This document shows, piece by piece, positions 14,649 through 22,296 of a stretch of 64,000 nucleotides of DNA (its first letter is position 1; every line of letters starts with the position of its first letter). Source of the stretch: Anaerococcus pacaensis 9403502. Its GTDB lineage: Bacteria; Bacillota; Clostridia; Tissierellales; Peptoniphilaceae. The stretch spans positions 85,265 to 149,264 of the forward strand of contig HG326666.1 of assembly GCA_000308255.3 (NCBI GenBank), read 5' to 3'. The translations under genes and the position numbers were made by a program. The notes below the pieces were generated by a model. That model had not been told where the DNA came from and searched no databases. It worked only from the letters and a program-made list of their open reading frames with translations.

Positions 14649-15928
14649 TTAAAACCTCCCTTCAAAATATATTGATAATTGGGATAGGATTTGATCCCAA
14701 CCACGTATTCTATAGGTCCACTTACTTGAAGCATCAACCATTGCTAGATACAGGCTTTTTTGTAGAGCATAGTCATTTGGAAATATGGTTTTGTTTTTAG
14801 TCACTTTTCTTAGCTGCCTATTAAAGTTTTCCATGGCATTAGTTGTATATATCATCTTTCTTATTCCTTCTGGATATTTAAAGTATGTGGATAGTTCTGT
14901 CCAGTTGTTTTTCCAAGAGCTTACACACATTGGATATTTTTTACCCCATTTTTCTTCAAAGATACCTAGATTTGTTAAGGCCAAGTCTTCTGTTGGTGCT
15001 TTGTATACTGCTTTTAGATCTTTCATTAGATCTTTTATGTCTTTGTATGATACATATTTTGTTGAGTTTCTTATTTGGTGTATTATGCACTTTTGTATTT
15101 CTGCTTTTGGATATACTGCTTCTATAGCTTGTGTGAATCCAGATAGGTTATCTGTTGATATTATTAGTATATCTTCTAATCCTCTTTCTTTTAGCTGGTT
15201 TAATACTAAGAGCCAATATTTGCTTGATTCATTCTCTCCTACCCACATGCCTAGTATTTCTTTAAAACCTTCAAGATTGTACCCTAATGCGATGTATACT
15301 GCTTTTTTGACTACTAAGTTGTTTTCTCTTACATGGTAATGTATAGCGTCTAAAAATACCATAGGGTAGACTTTTTCTAGTGGTCTGTTTTGCCAGGGCC
15401 TGCCCCAGCCCATTCTTTCCAACGAATGAAATGAGTTGTAGAAAGATTGAGGCGAGGGTATTCTTCTATTGTTGGTAGTATTTTATTGGTTATTTTGCTT
15501 ACCATTGTTTCTGATATGCCAAATCCATAAATATCTTTGATGTGACTTGATATGTCTCTTGTTGTCATTACTTTCCCATACATTGATATTATTTAATTTT
15601 CTATGTTAGATATGTCTTTTTCGCATTTTTTTAATGCTTGTGGTTCAAAGGATCCTTCTCTATCTCTTGGTATATTTAAATCTATATTACCATAGGATGA
15701 TTTAACAGTTTTTTTACTTGAGCCGTTTCTTGTATTGAGTGATAGTGGTTTTTCTCCATATTCATAGTCTAAATGCTCATCTAGTTCTGCCTTTAAAAGT
15801 TCTTCCATAGTTTCTCCTAGAAGTTCTTTTAATACTTCTTGAATGTCTTGTGCACTTTGAGGTTGATATTCTTCAATTAACATTTTTGCTATTTTACTTC
15901 CTCTTGATTCTGGCCTTTTTCTTGGCAT
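14649..15928 (-). pseudogene. IS256 family (mutator-type) transposase, disrupted
   Basis: The N terminus (MPRKRPESRGSKIAKMLIEE) is intact from 15928 with a strong ribosome-binding site. A TAA at 15593-15595 replaces what should be Gln in SNIENQIISMYGK. Further on, a 65-base stretch (15396-15460) interrupts the conserved IEEWQNRPLEKVYP block between EE and WQNRP, shifting the frame. The remaining 220 residues are open, with DAIHYHVRE, IISTDNLSGFTQA and the TTNAMENFNRQLRK region carrying the catalytic glutamate. Apart from these lesions it is full length, so decay looks recent. Confidence 0.88.
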
Positions 15929-15935
15929 AAAAAAT

Positions 15936-15972
15936 CCTCCTGATTAGTTTTTTCTTTACCCTAATCAGGAGG
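15936..15972 (-). promoter_or_regulatory. Hairpin sequestering the IS256 transposase ribosome-binding site
   Basis: CCTCCTGATTAG (15936-15947) and CTAATCAGGAGG (15961-15972) form a 12-bp perfect stem. On the minus strand the 3' arm contains the AGGAGG used by the transposase start at 15928. Messages reading in from outside would hide that site, the usual IS protection device. Confidence 0.7.
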
Positions 15973-16016
15973 TTGTATACACAAAATATTACACAGTCTC
16001 AAAAGAGCTTGTTTTT

Positions 16017-17039
16017 TTAATTTCTTAACTTCTCTATATCCCCCTTTACCCTATCCACATGAAAACCATAGGTCTCATTCCATTCTGTTTTTAGGAGGTC
16101 TAGTTCCTTTTCGTAAGCTCTTATGGCATTTTCCTTATCCCCTAGCATGGTATAGCATTGGGCGATGGATTCGAGGTGGTCGGTGTATCTTGGTTTGGCC
16201 TGGGCATTAAAGGCCATTTCCCATATTGGGATGGCCTTATCGTAATGGCCGTTTTGGGAGAAGTTATTGGCTACTGCAAAGAGAATACGCCAGTCCTTGT
16301 TGTATTTTTCTGTAAGGCCAAGGTAGTCATCATAGACCCTTTCAAAGCCTTCGTATTTTTCTCTGACAAAAATATCGTAGTATTCGTACATATTGTCATT
16401 GGTTTTGATTTTAGCTTCGGCTATAGCTTTTTTAGCTTCTTCTAGCCTCCCATCATCTATTAGATTGTCGATGAGGTATAAATACATTCTTTTATTTTCC
16501 GGACTTGCCTTTATAGCTTTTTGGTAGTAGGCTATTAGGTCATTGTGGTTTTTAACATTCCAGTCGTAGATTACCCCATTTGATGCATTATTTACTGTAT
16601 TGATGTCAAATTTCTGATTTGGCTTGATTTCTAGGGCTTTTTTACCATAGGCTACTGCTTTTCTACGTAGGATTGAAGCATAAGAAATGTAGAGGTCGCC
16701 AAGCGTTGAGTTCGCCTTGTAATCGTTTGGATTTTTTTTGATTTTATCCATGAGGAAGGCCTCAGCCTTCATAAATTCTCCATTACTAAAGTTAAAGTCG
16801 ATTTCTATCATATTGTCAATTTGCTCATAGGCCTTTTCATCAGTGTATTCAAAGAGGTCATCTATCGATACTCCTAGTATTGCCGCAAGGTCTGGCAAAA
16901 GACTGATGGTTGGGTCTGAAGTGTTGTTCTCCCACTTGCTTATAGCTTGGTTTGTGATATGAAGCTTGTCGGCTAATTCTGTTTGGCTCATGCCAATATT
17001 TTGTCTAAGTATTCTAATTTTATCTCCAATAGTCTGCAT
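16017..17039 (-). CDS. XRE-family regulator with C-terminal TPR repeats
   Basis: A helix-turn-helix occupies residues 5-60 (IRILRQNIGMSQTELADKLH, ITNQAISKWENNTSDPTISL). About 270 residues of tetratricopeptide-like helical repeats follow, with canonical pairs such as YKANSTLGDLYISYASILRR and CYTMLGDKENAIRAYEKELD. This is the layout of peptide-sensing or protein-sensing regulators (Rgg/PlcR/PrgX superfamily in the loose sense), though HTH-TPR proteins are also common elsewhere. It lies upstream of the micropeptide operon in the same direction, now separated by two IS elements, so it is a candidate regulator of it; that link is speculation. Confidence 0.8.
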   Translation of the reverse strand: MQTIGDKIRILRQNIGMSQTELADKLHITNQAISKWENNTSDPTISLLPDLAAILGVSIDDLFEYTDEKAYEQIDNMIEIDFNFSNGEFMKAEAFLMDKIKKNPNDYKANSTLGDLYISYASILRRKAVAYGKKALEIKPNQKFDINTVNNASNGVIYDWNVKNHNDLIAYYQKAIKASPENKRMYLYLIDNLIDDGRLEEAKKAIAEAKIKTNDNMYEYYDIFVREKYEGFERVYDDYLGLTEKYNKDWRILFAVANNFSQNGHYDKAIPIWEMAFNAQAKPRYTDHLESIAQCYTMLGDKENAIRAYEKELDLLKTEWNETYGFHVDRVKGDIEKLRN

Positions 17040-17261
17040 ATTTATCTCCTTTGATTTATTTAAGATATCTTATGAATCTATTCTAGCACGGTCTATTTAA
17101 CTAATAATTGATAATTAGTTTACTTTTATCAACTTTTAGTTGATTCGTGGATAAAGACCTACTCGTTTTGACATTTCCTTACTAGTAGCAGGACTTATAA
17201 AGCTAATTTGCCAAGAAAAAAAGCTTAGTTATCTTGCTAATTTATTCATGTGCCTTTCCAT

Positions 17262-17417
17262 CTAATAAATAAAGAATTTTGTAGCTTTTCTAGGTTCTAA
17301 TAGTAATAGCCTATGTTTATACTCTTGGTATCCAGTTAATTGTGGAGTCGTTCGTTCATAAACTTCAATATCACTATTGCTCCTGCCTAGCAAAAATCGT
17401 AAAAATATATGAACCAT
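17262..17417 (-). pseudogene. Probable gene remnant, 51 codons
   Basis: The frame reads MVHIFLRFLLGRSNSDIEVY, then ERTTPQLTGYQEYKHRLLLL and EPRKATKFFIY before the stop. The composition looks like real protein (balanced charge, TGYQEY-type segment), but there is no ribosome-binding site and the neighbourhood is degenerate. I read it as the C-terminal part of a lost gene; a short intact gene cannot be excluded. Confidence 0.3.
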
Positions 17418-17479
17418 TATATATCAAAAACTACTTATCTATGCTATACTAAATATATAAATTATAAGGAGAAGAGTGT

Positions 17480-17506
17480 ATGAAAATAAAATACACTATA
17501 AACTAG
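17480..17506 (+). CDS. Possible 8-codon leader peptide upstream of the CAP protein gene
   Basis: ATG AAA ATA AAA TAC ACT ATA AAC TAG (MKIKYTIN), preceded by AAGGAG at good spacing and ending 35 bases before the next start. It could be a translated leader controlling the downstream gene, or a remnant. It is too short for coding statistics. Confidence 0.35.
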   Translation: MKIKYTIN

Positions 17507-17541
17507 ATCTCACTAGAAAAAACTCGTTAAGGAAGGCATAA

Positions 17542-19119
17542 ATGAAAAAATTATCTAAGGCTATCTTTATCCTAAGTATAGCAAGTTTACTAGCAGGCCC
17601 AAAGGCTTACGCTAGCCAAGTTTCAGAAGAAAATCCAGATGAAAAACAAACAATCTTTGACATCCTCCTAGAGGTGGAAGAAGACAATGTAACACTTTCA
17701 GCCAACAATGACAATGTTGATCTAGAACTAGCACCTATTATTTTAAATGAAGGCAAATCTGATAATACCGAACTTATCAAAAACCTCGAAGACTCAATCT
17801 TTAAAGCGGATATTACCTATGCTGCCAGCAAATATTTATTGGAAAACGCACCAGAGTCGGTGAAAAAAATCAAGACATCTCTAGAAGAAAAAATGGCTAA
17901 GGCAGAAGCCCTCATCAAAGAATCAAATGAAACCTTGGATATCCTAAAAACTGAAAAAGAAGATGATGATTTGGCAAATATGAGAGCAGCTTATCGTGAA
18001 AATAAAATCATGATAGAGTCAGCCAAAATGCTACTATCATCCACTCCTCAAACCGTAAAAAAAGTAGAGAAAAAGCTCCGTGAACAAGTAGAAAGCAGCG
18101 AAAAGCTGACAAAGGATGCAGAAGAGATCATTGAAGAAGTAGCTCACAAGGAGTTTTATAAGGTAAAACAGCTCGACAGAAAGACAATTGGCCTATACTA
18201 CACCACCCCAAGCGAAGAGGAAATCCTTAACTATTGGAGAAACTACAAAACAGGTGCCACAAACAAAAAAGCCTACGATGGAATTGAGCTAATGGATCCA
18301 GATTCAGATGAAATCTATGCTATTAGACCTACTCTAGAAACAGGCAACCCTGGCCTATTATCTAGAGCTGCCTTAAATGACATCAACCATGTCACAAATA
18401 CTCTAAGATATTCTCTTGGTCTTCCAGAAGTAGCGATTAGCCAAGAAAAATCTCACTACGCCCAAGCAGCAGCAGTGATAAATTCCCTAAACGGCGGCCT
18501 TGACCACCATCCAAAAGTGCCTCGCGGCATGAGCGAGGATGACCAATTATACAAGGACGGCTACAAAGGAGCATCTGAGTCAAATCTCCACATGGGAACC
18601 AATATGCTAAGACAAATCAATTCCTTCACCAAGGATGCCTCAAAGAAAAATTGGGATAAAGTAGGCCACAGAAAATGGCTCATCAGCCCATTTGTAGATA
18701 CTTTTGGATATGGTTTCTACGATAGATACGGAGCTGCCTATGTATTTTCAGATGGCTGGCCTGATACAGAACTTGAAGTAGTAGCTTATCCTTCAAACGT
18801 TGGTCTCACAGAGTTTTTCAACGACAAAACCCCATTCTCATTCTCAGTCACAGAAGCCTTTGATATATCAAATGTCACTATAAAAATGACAGAGCTTAAG
18901 ACTGGCAAAGTTATGGAATATAAGACCGGCAAAAATATCTATGTCACCAATACCCAATATAAGTACGGCTACATGGACAACCTATCTTGGGGCCTAGGTT
19001 TTAAGGGCGAACACGGAGACCAATACGAGATAGAAATCGACGGCATCAAATTAAACGGCCTAGATTATCCGGTAAATTACACTGTAAACTTCATATCATT
19101 AGAACATGCCAACAAATAA
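17542..19119 (+). CDS. Secreted CAP/SCP-domain protein with helical N-terminal repeats
   Basis: Signal peptide at residues 1-24 (ending in AYAS). Residues 75-195 contain two similar helical units, ADITYAASKYLLENAPESVK and MIESAKMLLSSTPQTVKKVE, each followed by a Lys/Glu-rich coiled stretch. The C-terminal part (about 270-420) is a CAP domain: NHVTNTLRYSLGLPEVAIS, YAQAAAVINSLNGGLDHHP, ESNLHMG, VGHRKWLISP and FGYGFY. A beta-rich tail of about 90 residues ends the protein. CAP proteins are secreted, often with unknown activity; in Firmicutes some act on the cell surface or in host interaction. There is no LPXTG motif, so it is probably released. Start supported by GGAAGG at 7 bases. Confidence 0.82.
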   Translation: MKKLSKAIFILSIASLLAGPKAYASQVSEENPDEKQTIFDILLEVEEDNVTLSANNDNVDLELAPIILNEGKSDNTELIKNLEDSIFKADITYAASKYLLENAPESVKKIKTSLEEKMAKAEALIKESNETLDILKTEKEDDDLANMRAAYRENKIMIESAKMLLSSTPQTVKKVEKKLREQVESSEKLTKDAEEIIEEVAHKEFYKVKQLDRKTIGLYYTTPSEEEILNYWRNYKTGATNKKAYDGIELMDPDSDEIYAIRPTLETGNPGLLSRAALNDINHVTNTLRYSLGLPEVAISQEKSHYAQAAAVINSLNGGLDHHPKVPRGMSEDDQLYKDGYKGASESNLHMGTNMLRQINSFTKDASKKNWDKVGHRKWLISPFVDTFGYGFYDRYGAAYVFSDGWPDTELEVVAYPSNVGLTEFFNDKTPFSFSVTEAFDISNVTIKMTELKTGKVMEYKTGKNIYVTNTQYKYGYMDNLSWGLGFKGEHGDQYEIEIDGIKLNGLDYPVNYTVNFISLEHANK

Positions 19120-19121
19120 GT

Positions 19122-19147
19122 AAATCCTCCCAGCTGGGAGGATTTTT
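19122..19147. terminator. Bidirectional terminator between the CAP gene and coaX
   Basis: AAATCCTCCCAG and its exact complement CTGGGAGGATTT form a symmetric stem followed by T on plus and preceded by A. It serves the CAP gene and the convergent coaX gene. Confidence 0.85.
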
Positions 19148-19901
19148 AGTTTAAATTAGATATTAACTTAAGCCCATTTAGGCCAAGGTCTGGGATATGC
19201 ATGTAATTCTTATTATCTAGTAAATCTGCATGTATGCCTGTGACTACAATAGATGGCTCATCTATGCTATACTCACTGATTATCTCAGCCACTATCCCAT
19301 CGATGGCTTTGCTGTAAGCTTTATAGATACCAGCTTGAATAGAGCTTGTGGTGTTTTTACCTAGGATTTCATCCGTTTTTCTAATTTCTACTTGTGGGAG
19401 CTTGGCACTTTCGTTAAAGATAGACTTTTGGTATAGGTCTATGCCAGGCATTATTAGCCCACCCATAAAGACTTTGTCTGAATTGATATAGTCAATGGTT
19501 GTAATTGTTGAGGCGTAGATTATAATGCAATCAGATTTAAAATTGGAACTAGCAGCCACAGCTCTTATTATTCTATCTGTGCCGACTTCTCTGGGATTGT
19601 CACATCTGATATTAATTCCCGTCTTTACACCAGATCCTATAAAGATAGGCCCTCGCCCAATGATATTTTGAGATATTTTTTCATAAACTGAGCTTAATTC
19701 TGGAACTACATTAGAAATTATTATGTTATCTATCTCTTTTAAATCAAAGCCTTTGTCATTTAATATAAGCTTAAACTTTAGCCCTATCTCATCAGCCGAC
19801 TCATTAGTATCTGTCATTATGTTAAAGCTTGTCATTAGCTTATCTTTTTTAAAGATACCAAAGCTAGTAATTTTATTTTCTATATCAATTGTAAGTAACA
19901 C
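19146..19901 (-). CDS. coaX: CoaX-like (type III pantothenate kinase) protein with altered active site
   Basis: Member of the ASKHA-fold CoaX family, whose active members phosphorylate pantothenate in the first step of CoA synthesis. At 251 aa the length is normal, and GTDRIIRAVAA and GGLIMPGIDLYQ match the pantothenate and dimer-interface motifs. However, the phosphate-binding box, usually D-x-G-N-T, reads DIENK here, and the adenosine box, usually with D-x-G-T-A, reads IIYASTITTID. It may be inactive or a sensor of pantothenate. It starts one base after the pantothenate importer gene, which fits either role. Confidence 0.78.
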   Translation of the reverse strand: MLLTIDIENKITSFGIFKKDKLMTSFNIMTDTNESADEIGLKFKLILNDKGFDLKEIDNIIISNVVPELSSVYEKISQNIIGRGPIFIGSGVKTGINIRCDNPREVGTDRIIRAVAASSNFKSDCIIIYASTITTIDYINSDKVFMGGLIMPGIDLYQKSIFNESAKLPQVEIRKTDEILGKNTTSSIQAGIYKAYSKAIDGIVAEIISEYSIDEPSIVVTGIHADLLDNKNYMHIPDLGLNGLKLISNLN

Positions 19902-19902
19902 C

Positions 19903-20649
19903 TTATCTCCTTGCTTTTTTCACTGCCTTTACTACAGCTGTGCTAATGATTACAGAAAGCATGGCTTCAGGTAGGCCCGAAGTTATAATGACTCCAAGTA
20001 TAGCAGCCTTGGCACTTTCTAAAGGAATCCCTACCGCTGCTACATATTTTTCTGCATATATTAAGTATATACCGCCTAGGACTAATATAGAATTGGTCAT
20101 AGATCCAACAAAGGCACCTATAGCTATTGGAAAATCAAGGCCTTTCGATTTTCTAGTATAGATAAAAAGGCCGATTGCCACTACTAGCAGTAGGATTATA
20201 AAGATAATATTAATAAGCTCTGCCCCGCTAGCTATATTCCTGATTAACAAATATAACAAAACTCCGATTAATAGTATCCAAAGTATTCTCGAAAGGGTCT
20301 TAGAATTTTTAGCCGATACCTTCATCGCTCCCTTATAAGCATAGTAGGAAGTGATACCAATTAGTATCCTTGGAAGGATTGAAATTAACGGATTGTAAAA
20401 GGCAAAGGCTATGGGAGTTGGTCTTACAAAGGCATTAACAAGTGAAAAAAGGCCAAAGATTAGCCCAACCAAAGCTCCTACAACTGGTCCTTCGATAATG
20501 GCTGCTATTATCACCGGTATGTGCATGGTAGTTGCGTTGATGACACCTAGGGGAATTAGTCCCAGTGGAGTAAGCCCCAAGACAATGGTAATCGCTCCAA
20601 GCACTGCAGCTTTTACAAGTTTCTGGTTGTCTAGAGTTTTTTTATTCAT
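19903..20649 (-). CDS. panT: ECF transporter substrate-binding (S) component, probably for pantothenate
   Basis: Integral membrane vitamin-binding component that works with a shared ECF module (EcfA, EcfA', EcfT) encoded elsewhere. Six hydrophobic helices. The N-terminal helix pair carries GLTPLGLIPLGVINATTMHI followed by PVIIAAIIEGPVVGALVGLI and RPTPIAFAFYNPL, which match the PanT group. A central insertion of about 40 residues between helices is longer than usual. The neighbouring CoaX protein strengthens the pantothenate assignment. A structured leader with a 12-bp direct repeat lies before the ribosome-binding site, suggesting regulation. Confidence 0.82.
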   Translation of the reverse strand: MNKKTLDNQKLVKAAVLGAITIVLGLTPLGLIPLGVINATTMHIPVIIAAIIEGPVVGALVGLIFGLFSLVNAFVRPTPIAFAFYNPLISILPRILIGITSYYAYKGAMKVSAKNSKTLSRILWILLIGVLLYLLIRNIASGAELINIIFIILLLVVAIGLFIYTRKSKGLDFPIAIGAFVGSMTNSILVLGGIYLIYAEKYVAAVGIPLESAKAAILGVIITSGLPEAMLSVIISTAVVKAVKKARR

Positions 20650-20660
20650 TTTTACCTCCT

Positions 20661-20687
20661 GATACGGTTCATAGAGATACCGTTCAT
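20661..20687 (-). repeat. 12-bp direct repeat / hairpin in the panT leader
   Basis: GATACGGTTCAT (20661-20672) and GATACCGTTCAT (20676-20687) differ at one base and are 3 bases apart; because of internal symmetry they can also fold as ACGGT/ACCGT. The first copy abuts the panT ribosome-binding site (AGGAGG). This could be an operator for a vitamin or biotin-type regulator, or a translation-control hairpin. Confidence 0.5.
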
Positions 20688-20793
20688 GTTATTTTTAAAC
20701 TCTATGCTAGCTTATAGAATGCTTACAAAGGCTCAGATCAGATGTATCCTGCCATTTTCATGTAAATCATCCTATAATCACTAGGATAGAATG

Positions 20794-20821
20794 ATTATAG
20801 CACAATAAATCAAAAAGTCTA
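20794..20821 (-). promoter_or_regulatory. Promoter of panT-coaX
   Basis: TAGACT (20821-20816), 16-base spacer, perfect TATAAT (20799-20794) on the minus strand. The predicted 5' leader is about 135 bases and includes a stem ATCCTA/TAGGAT near its start. Its sequence does not match the TPP, FMN or cobalamin riboswitch cores that I know. Confidence 0.65.
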
Positions 20822-20836
20822 TTTAAAATTGGGCAG

Positions 20837-20861
20837 AAAAAAACCAGCTCGAGGGCTGGTT
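20837..20861 (-). terminator. Terminator of the MFS transporter gene
   Basis: On the minus strand AACCAGC and GCTGGTT form a 7-bp stem with a 6-base loop, followed by a run of seven T. It lies 9 bases beyond the stop. Confidence 0.85.
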
Positions 20862-20869
20862 AGTAATTC

Positions 20870-22288
20870 TTATTCTACATTGCTTGTTTCATCAAAGATA
20901 CCTTTGGTAGCAAATAATACGATTAGTAGGCCTATGACACTTACTACACCTGCTATTAAATACACAGCATTGGTTCCTTCCATGATATTTACCATGTCAT
21001 TTGGATTGGCACGAGTTTTTAGGTCGTAGGCTATGCCAAATATACTTGCTGATATAAGTGAAGCTGTAGAGTTGATAAAGTTTACTAGTGCTGTACCAAT
21101 ACCTAAATCTTTTTGCTCTAGGCAAGTTTGAGCCATAGTTGTAACAGATACTGCCCTAAAGCTTTCTGCTATACCAGTTATAGCAAGCATTGCTATTAGT
21201 AAATATACACTAGTGGTTGGCTTAGTTGTAGCCATGACAAACATAGGGATAGCTACTAGTAGGGTTGCTATAATCATAGCCACCTTGTGATTTTTCCTAT
21301 CTTTGGCAACCCATGTACCTGCTAAGATTGGAAGAACCATAGTGATAACAGTTCTTGGTAGTTGGAGTACTCCTGCCATAGTGGTAGGCTCTCCAAGTAC
21401 GCTTATTGTAGCTAGTGGTGCGTAAATATTCATCGCATTCATATAGAAATATCCGATAAAACCAATGATGAGAAGTTTTACATAGTTCTTATTTTTTAAA
21501 AGTCTTAGTGGGACAATAGGTTCAGCCGCCTTATTCTCTACCTTTATGAAGAAATATCCTGCTATTAGACCAACTATTAGGCCAGCTAGAACTTTAATAT
21601 CAGTAAGGCCATAAATTGGTGCAAAGTTTATTGCAATTAGGATAAGGCTTAGAGATATTGCAAGCATGATAATACCTGCTACATCTAGTTTTACCTTGCC
21701 TTCAGCTTTGTTGTTTGGTAGGTTAAATACTACAAGTATTACACCGATAATAAGTGGCACAACTGGGAATGTGATAGCAAGTCTTAGCTTACCTGCATCC
21801 ATGAGGGCACCTGCGATAAGGCTACCAAGCATACCACCTACTGCAGCTCCCGATCCGATTAGCCCCATGGCCTTTGGTACATCTTTTGGTTCGTTGATTT
21901 CACGAGCTATGATATAAGGTGTTGATACATAGGCACCCATAGCAGCTCCTAGCAGGAAGCGAAATACTACAAAAGGTGCAAACGAATTTGAAAAACCAAT
22001 ACCTATAGCACAGATTAGACTGATGATACCAGATACTAATACTAGGTTGCGGCGACCTACTAGGTCCCCTATCTTACCACCTATTGGTGTCATGATGGTA
22101 AGACCAAGTACAGATAGGAGCGATACTAGCGAGAAATAGTTCATAGCATTTAGTGACTCAAGCATTGGACCTTGTAGGGTATTTAGACTTAGGCCAAACA
22201 TAGCGATGGAGAACATTAAAAATATAGTACCTACTTGGACCTTGATCTTCTGACCCCTAGGTAGGACGATTGCAGGTTGATTTTGCAT
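20870..22288 (-). CDS. MFS transporter, DHA2 (14-TM, EmrB/QacA-like)
   Basis: Proton-coupled exporter-type permease of 472 aa with about 14 hydrophobic helices. Family motifs are GGKIGDLVGRRN (motif A, after TM2), RFLLGAAMGAY and GLIGSGAAVGGMLGSLIAG (motif C, marking drug-proton antiporters). The gene follows an M20 amidohydrolase by 8 bases, so the pair is an operon. That partner suggests export or exchange of a peptide or acyl-amino acid and its hydrolysis product rather than simple drug resistance; the substrate cannot be read from sequence. Confidence 0.85.
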   Translation of the reverse strand: MQNQPAIVLPRGQKIKVQVGTIFLMFSIAMFGLSLNTLQGPMLESLNAMNYFSLVSLLSVLGLTIMTPIGGKIGDLVGRRNLVLVSGIISLICAIGIGFSNSFAPFVVFRFLLGAAMGAYVSTPYIIAREINEPKDVPKAMGLIGSGAAVGGMLGSLIAGALMDAGKLRLAITFPVVPLIIGVILVVFNLPNNKAEGKVKLDVAGIIMLAISLSLILIAINFAPIYGLTDIKVLAGLIVGLIAGYFFIKVENKAAEPIVPLRLLKNKNYVKLLIIGFIGYFYMNAMNIYAPLATISVLGEPTTMAGVLQLPRTVITMVLPILAGTWVAKDRKNHKVAMIIATLLVAIPMFVMATTKPTTSVYLLIAMLAITGIAESFRAVSVTTMAQTCLEQKDLGIGTALVNFINSTASLISASIFGIAYDLKTRANPNDMVNIMEGTNAVYLIAGVVSVIGLLIVLFATKGIFDETSNVE

Positions 22289-22296
22289 ATTTTCTC

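Larger units (their letters stand above)
14458..16000 (-). mobile_element. IS256 family insertion sequence, inactive
   Basis: Transposase pseudogene on the minus strand flanked by imperfect inverted termini. The right one, read inward from 16000, is GAGACTGTGTAATATTTTGT then GTATACAACC; the left one at 14458-14484 is GTCTGTAAATAATTTTGTGT then ATCAACC, about 22 of 29 positions matching with one gap. The left end coincides with the orfB stop of the IS3 element, so this element probably inserted there. I could not find a clear 8-9 bp target duplication. Confidence 0.65.
17040..17541. other. 500-base intergenic stretch with gene remnant and CAP-gene promoter
   Basis: Contains a decayed minus-strand frame (17417-17262), a short uORF with a strong ribosome-binding site (17480-17506) and a possible -10 box TATACT at 17445-17450 for the CAP-protein gene, with a weak -35. 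The remaining 200 bases next to the regulator start hold nothing I can support beyond the regulator's own promoter region. Confidence 0.45.

Noticed and set aside
14472..14675. 67-codon plus-strand frame after the IS3 element
   Set aside because: It spans the terminator hairpin and a second palindrome, has low-complexity composition and no ribosome-binding site.
20650..20787. TPP or other known vitamin riboswitch upstream of panT
   Set aside because: A CTGAG string is present but the other conserved TPP core segments are missing; no FMN or cobalamin core is visible either.
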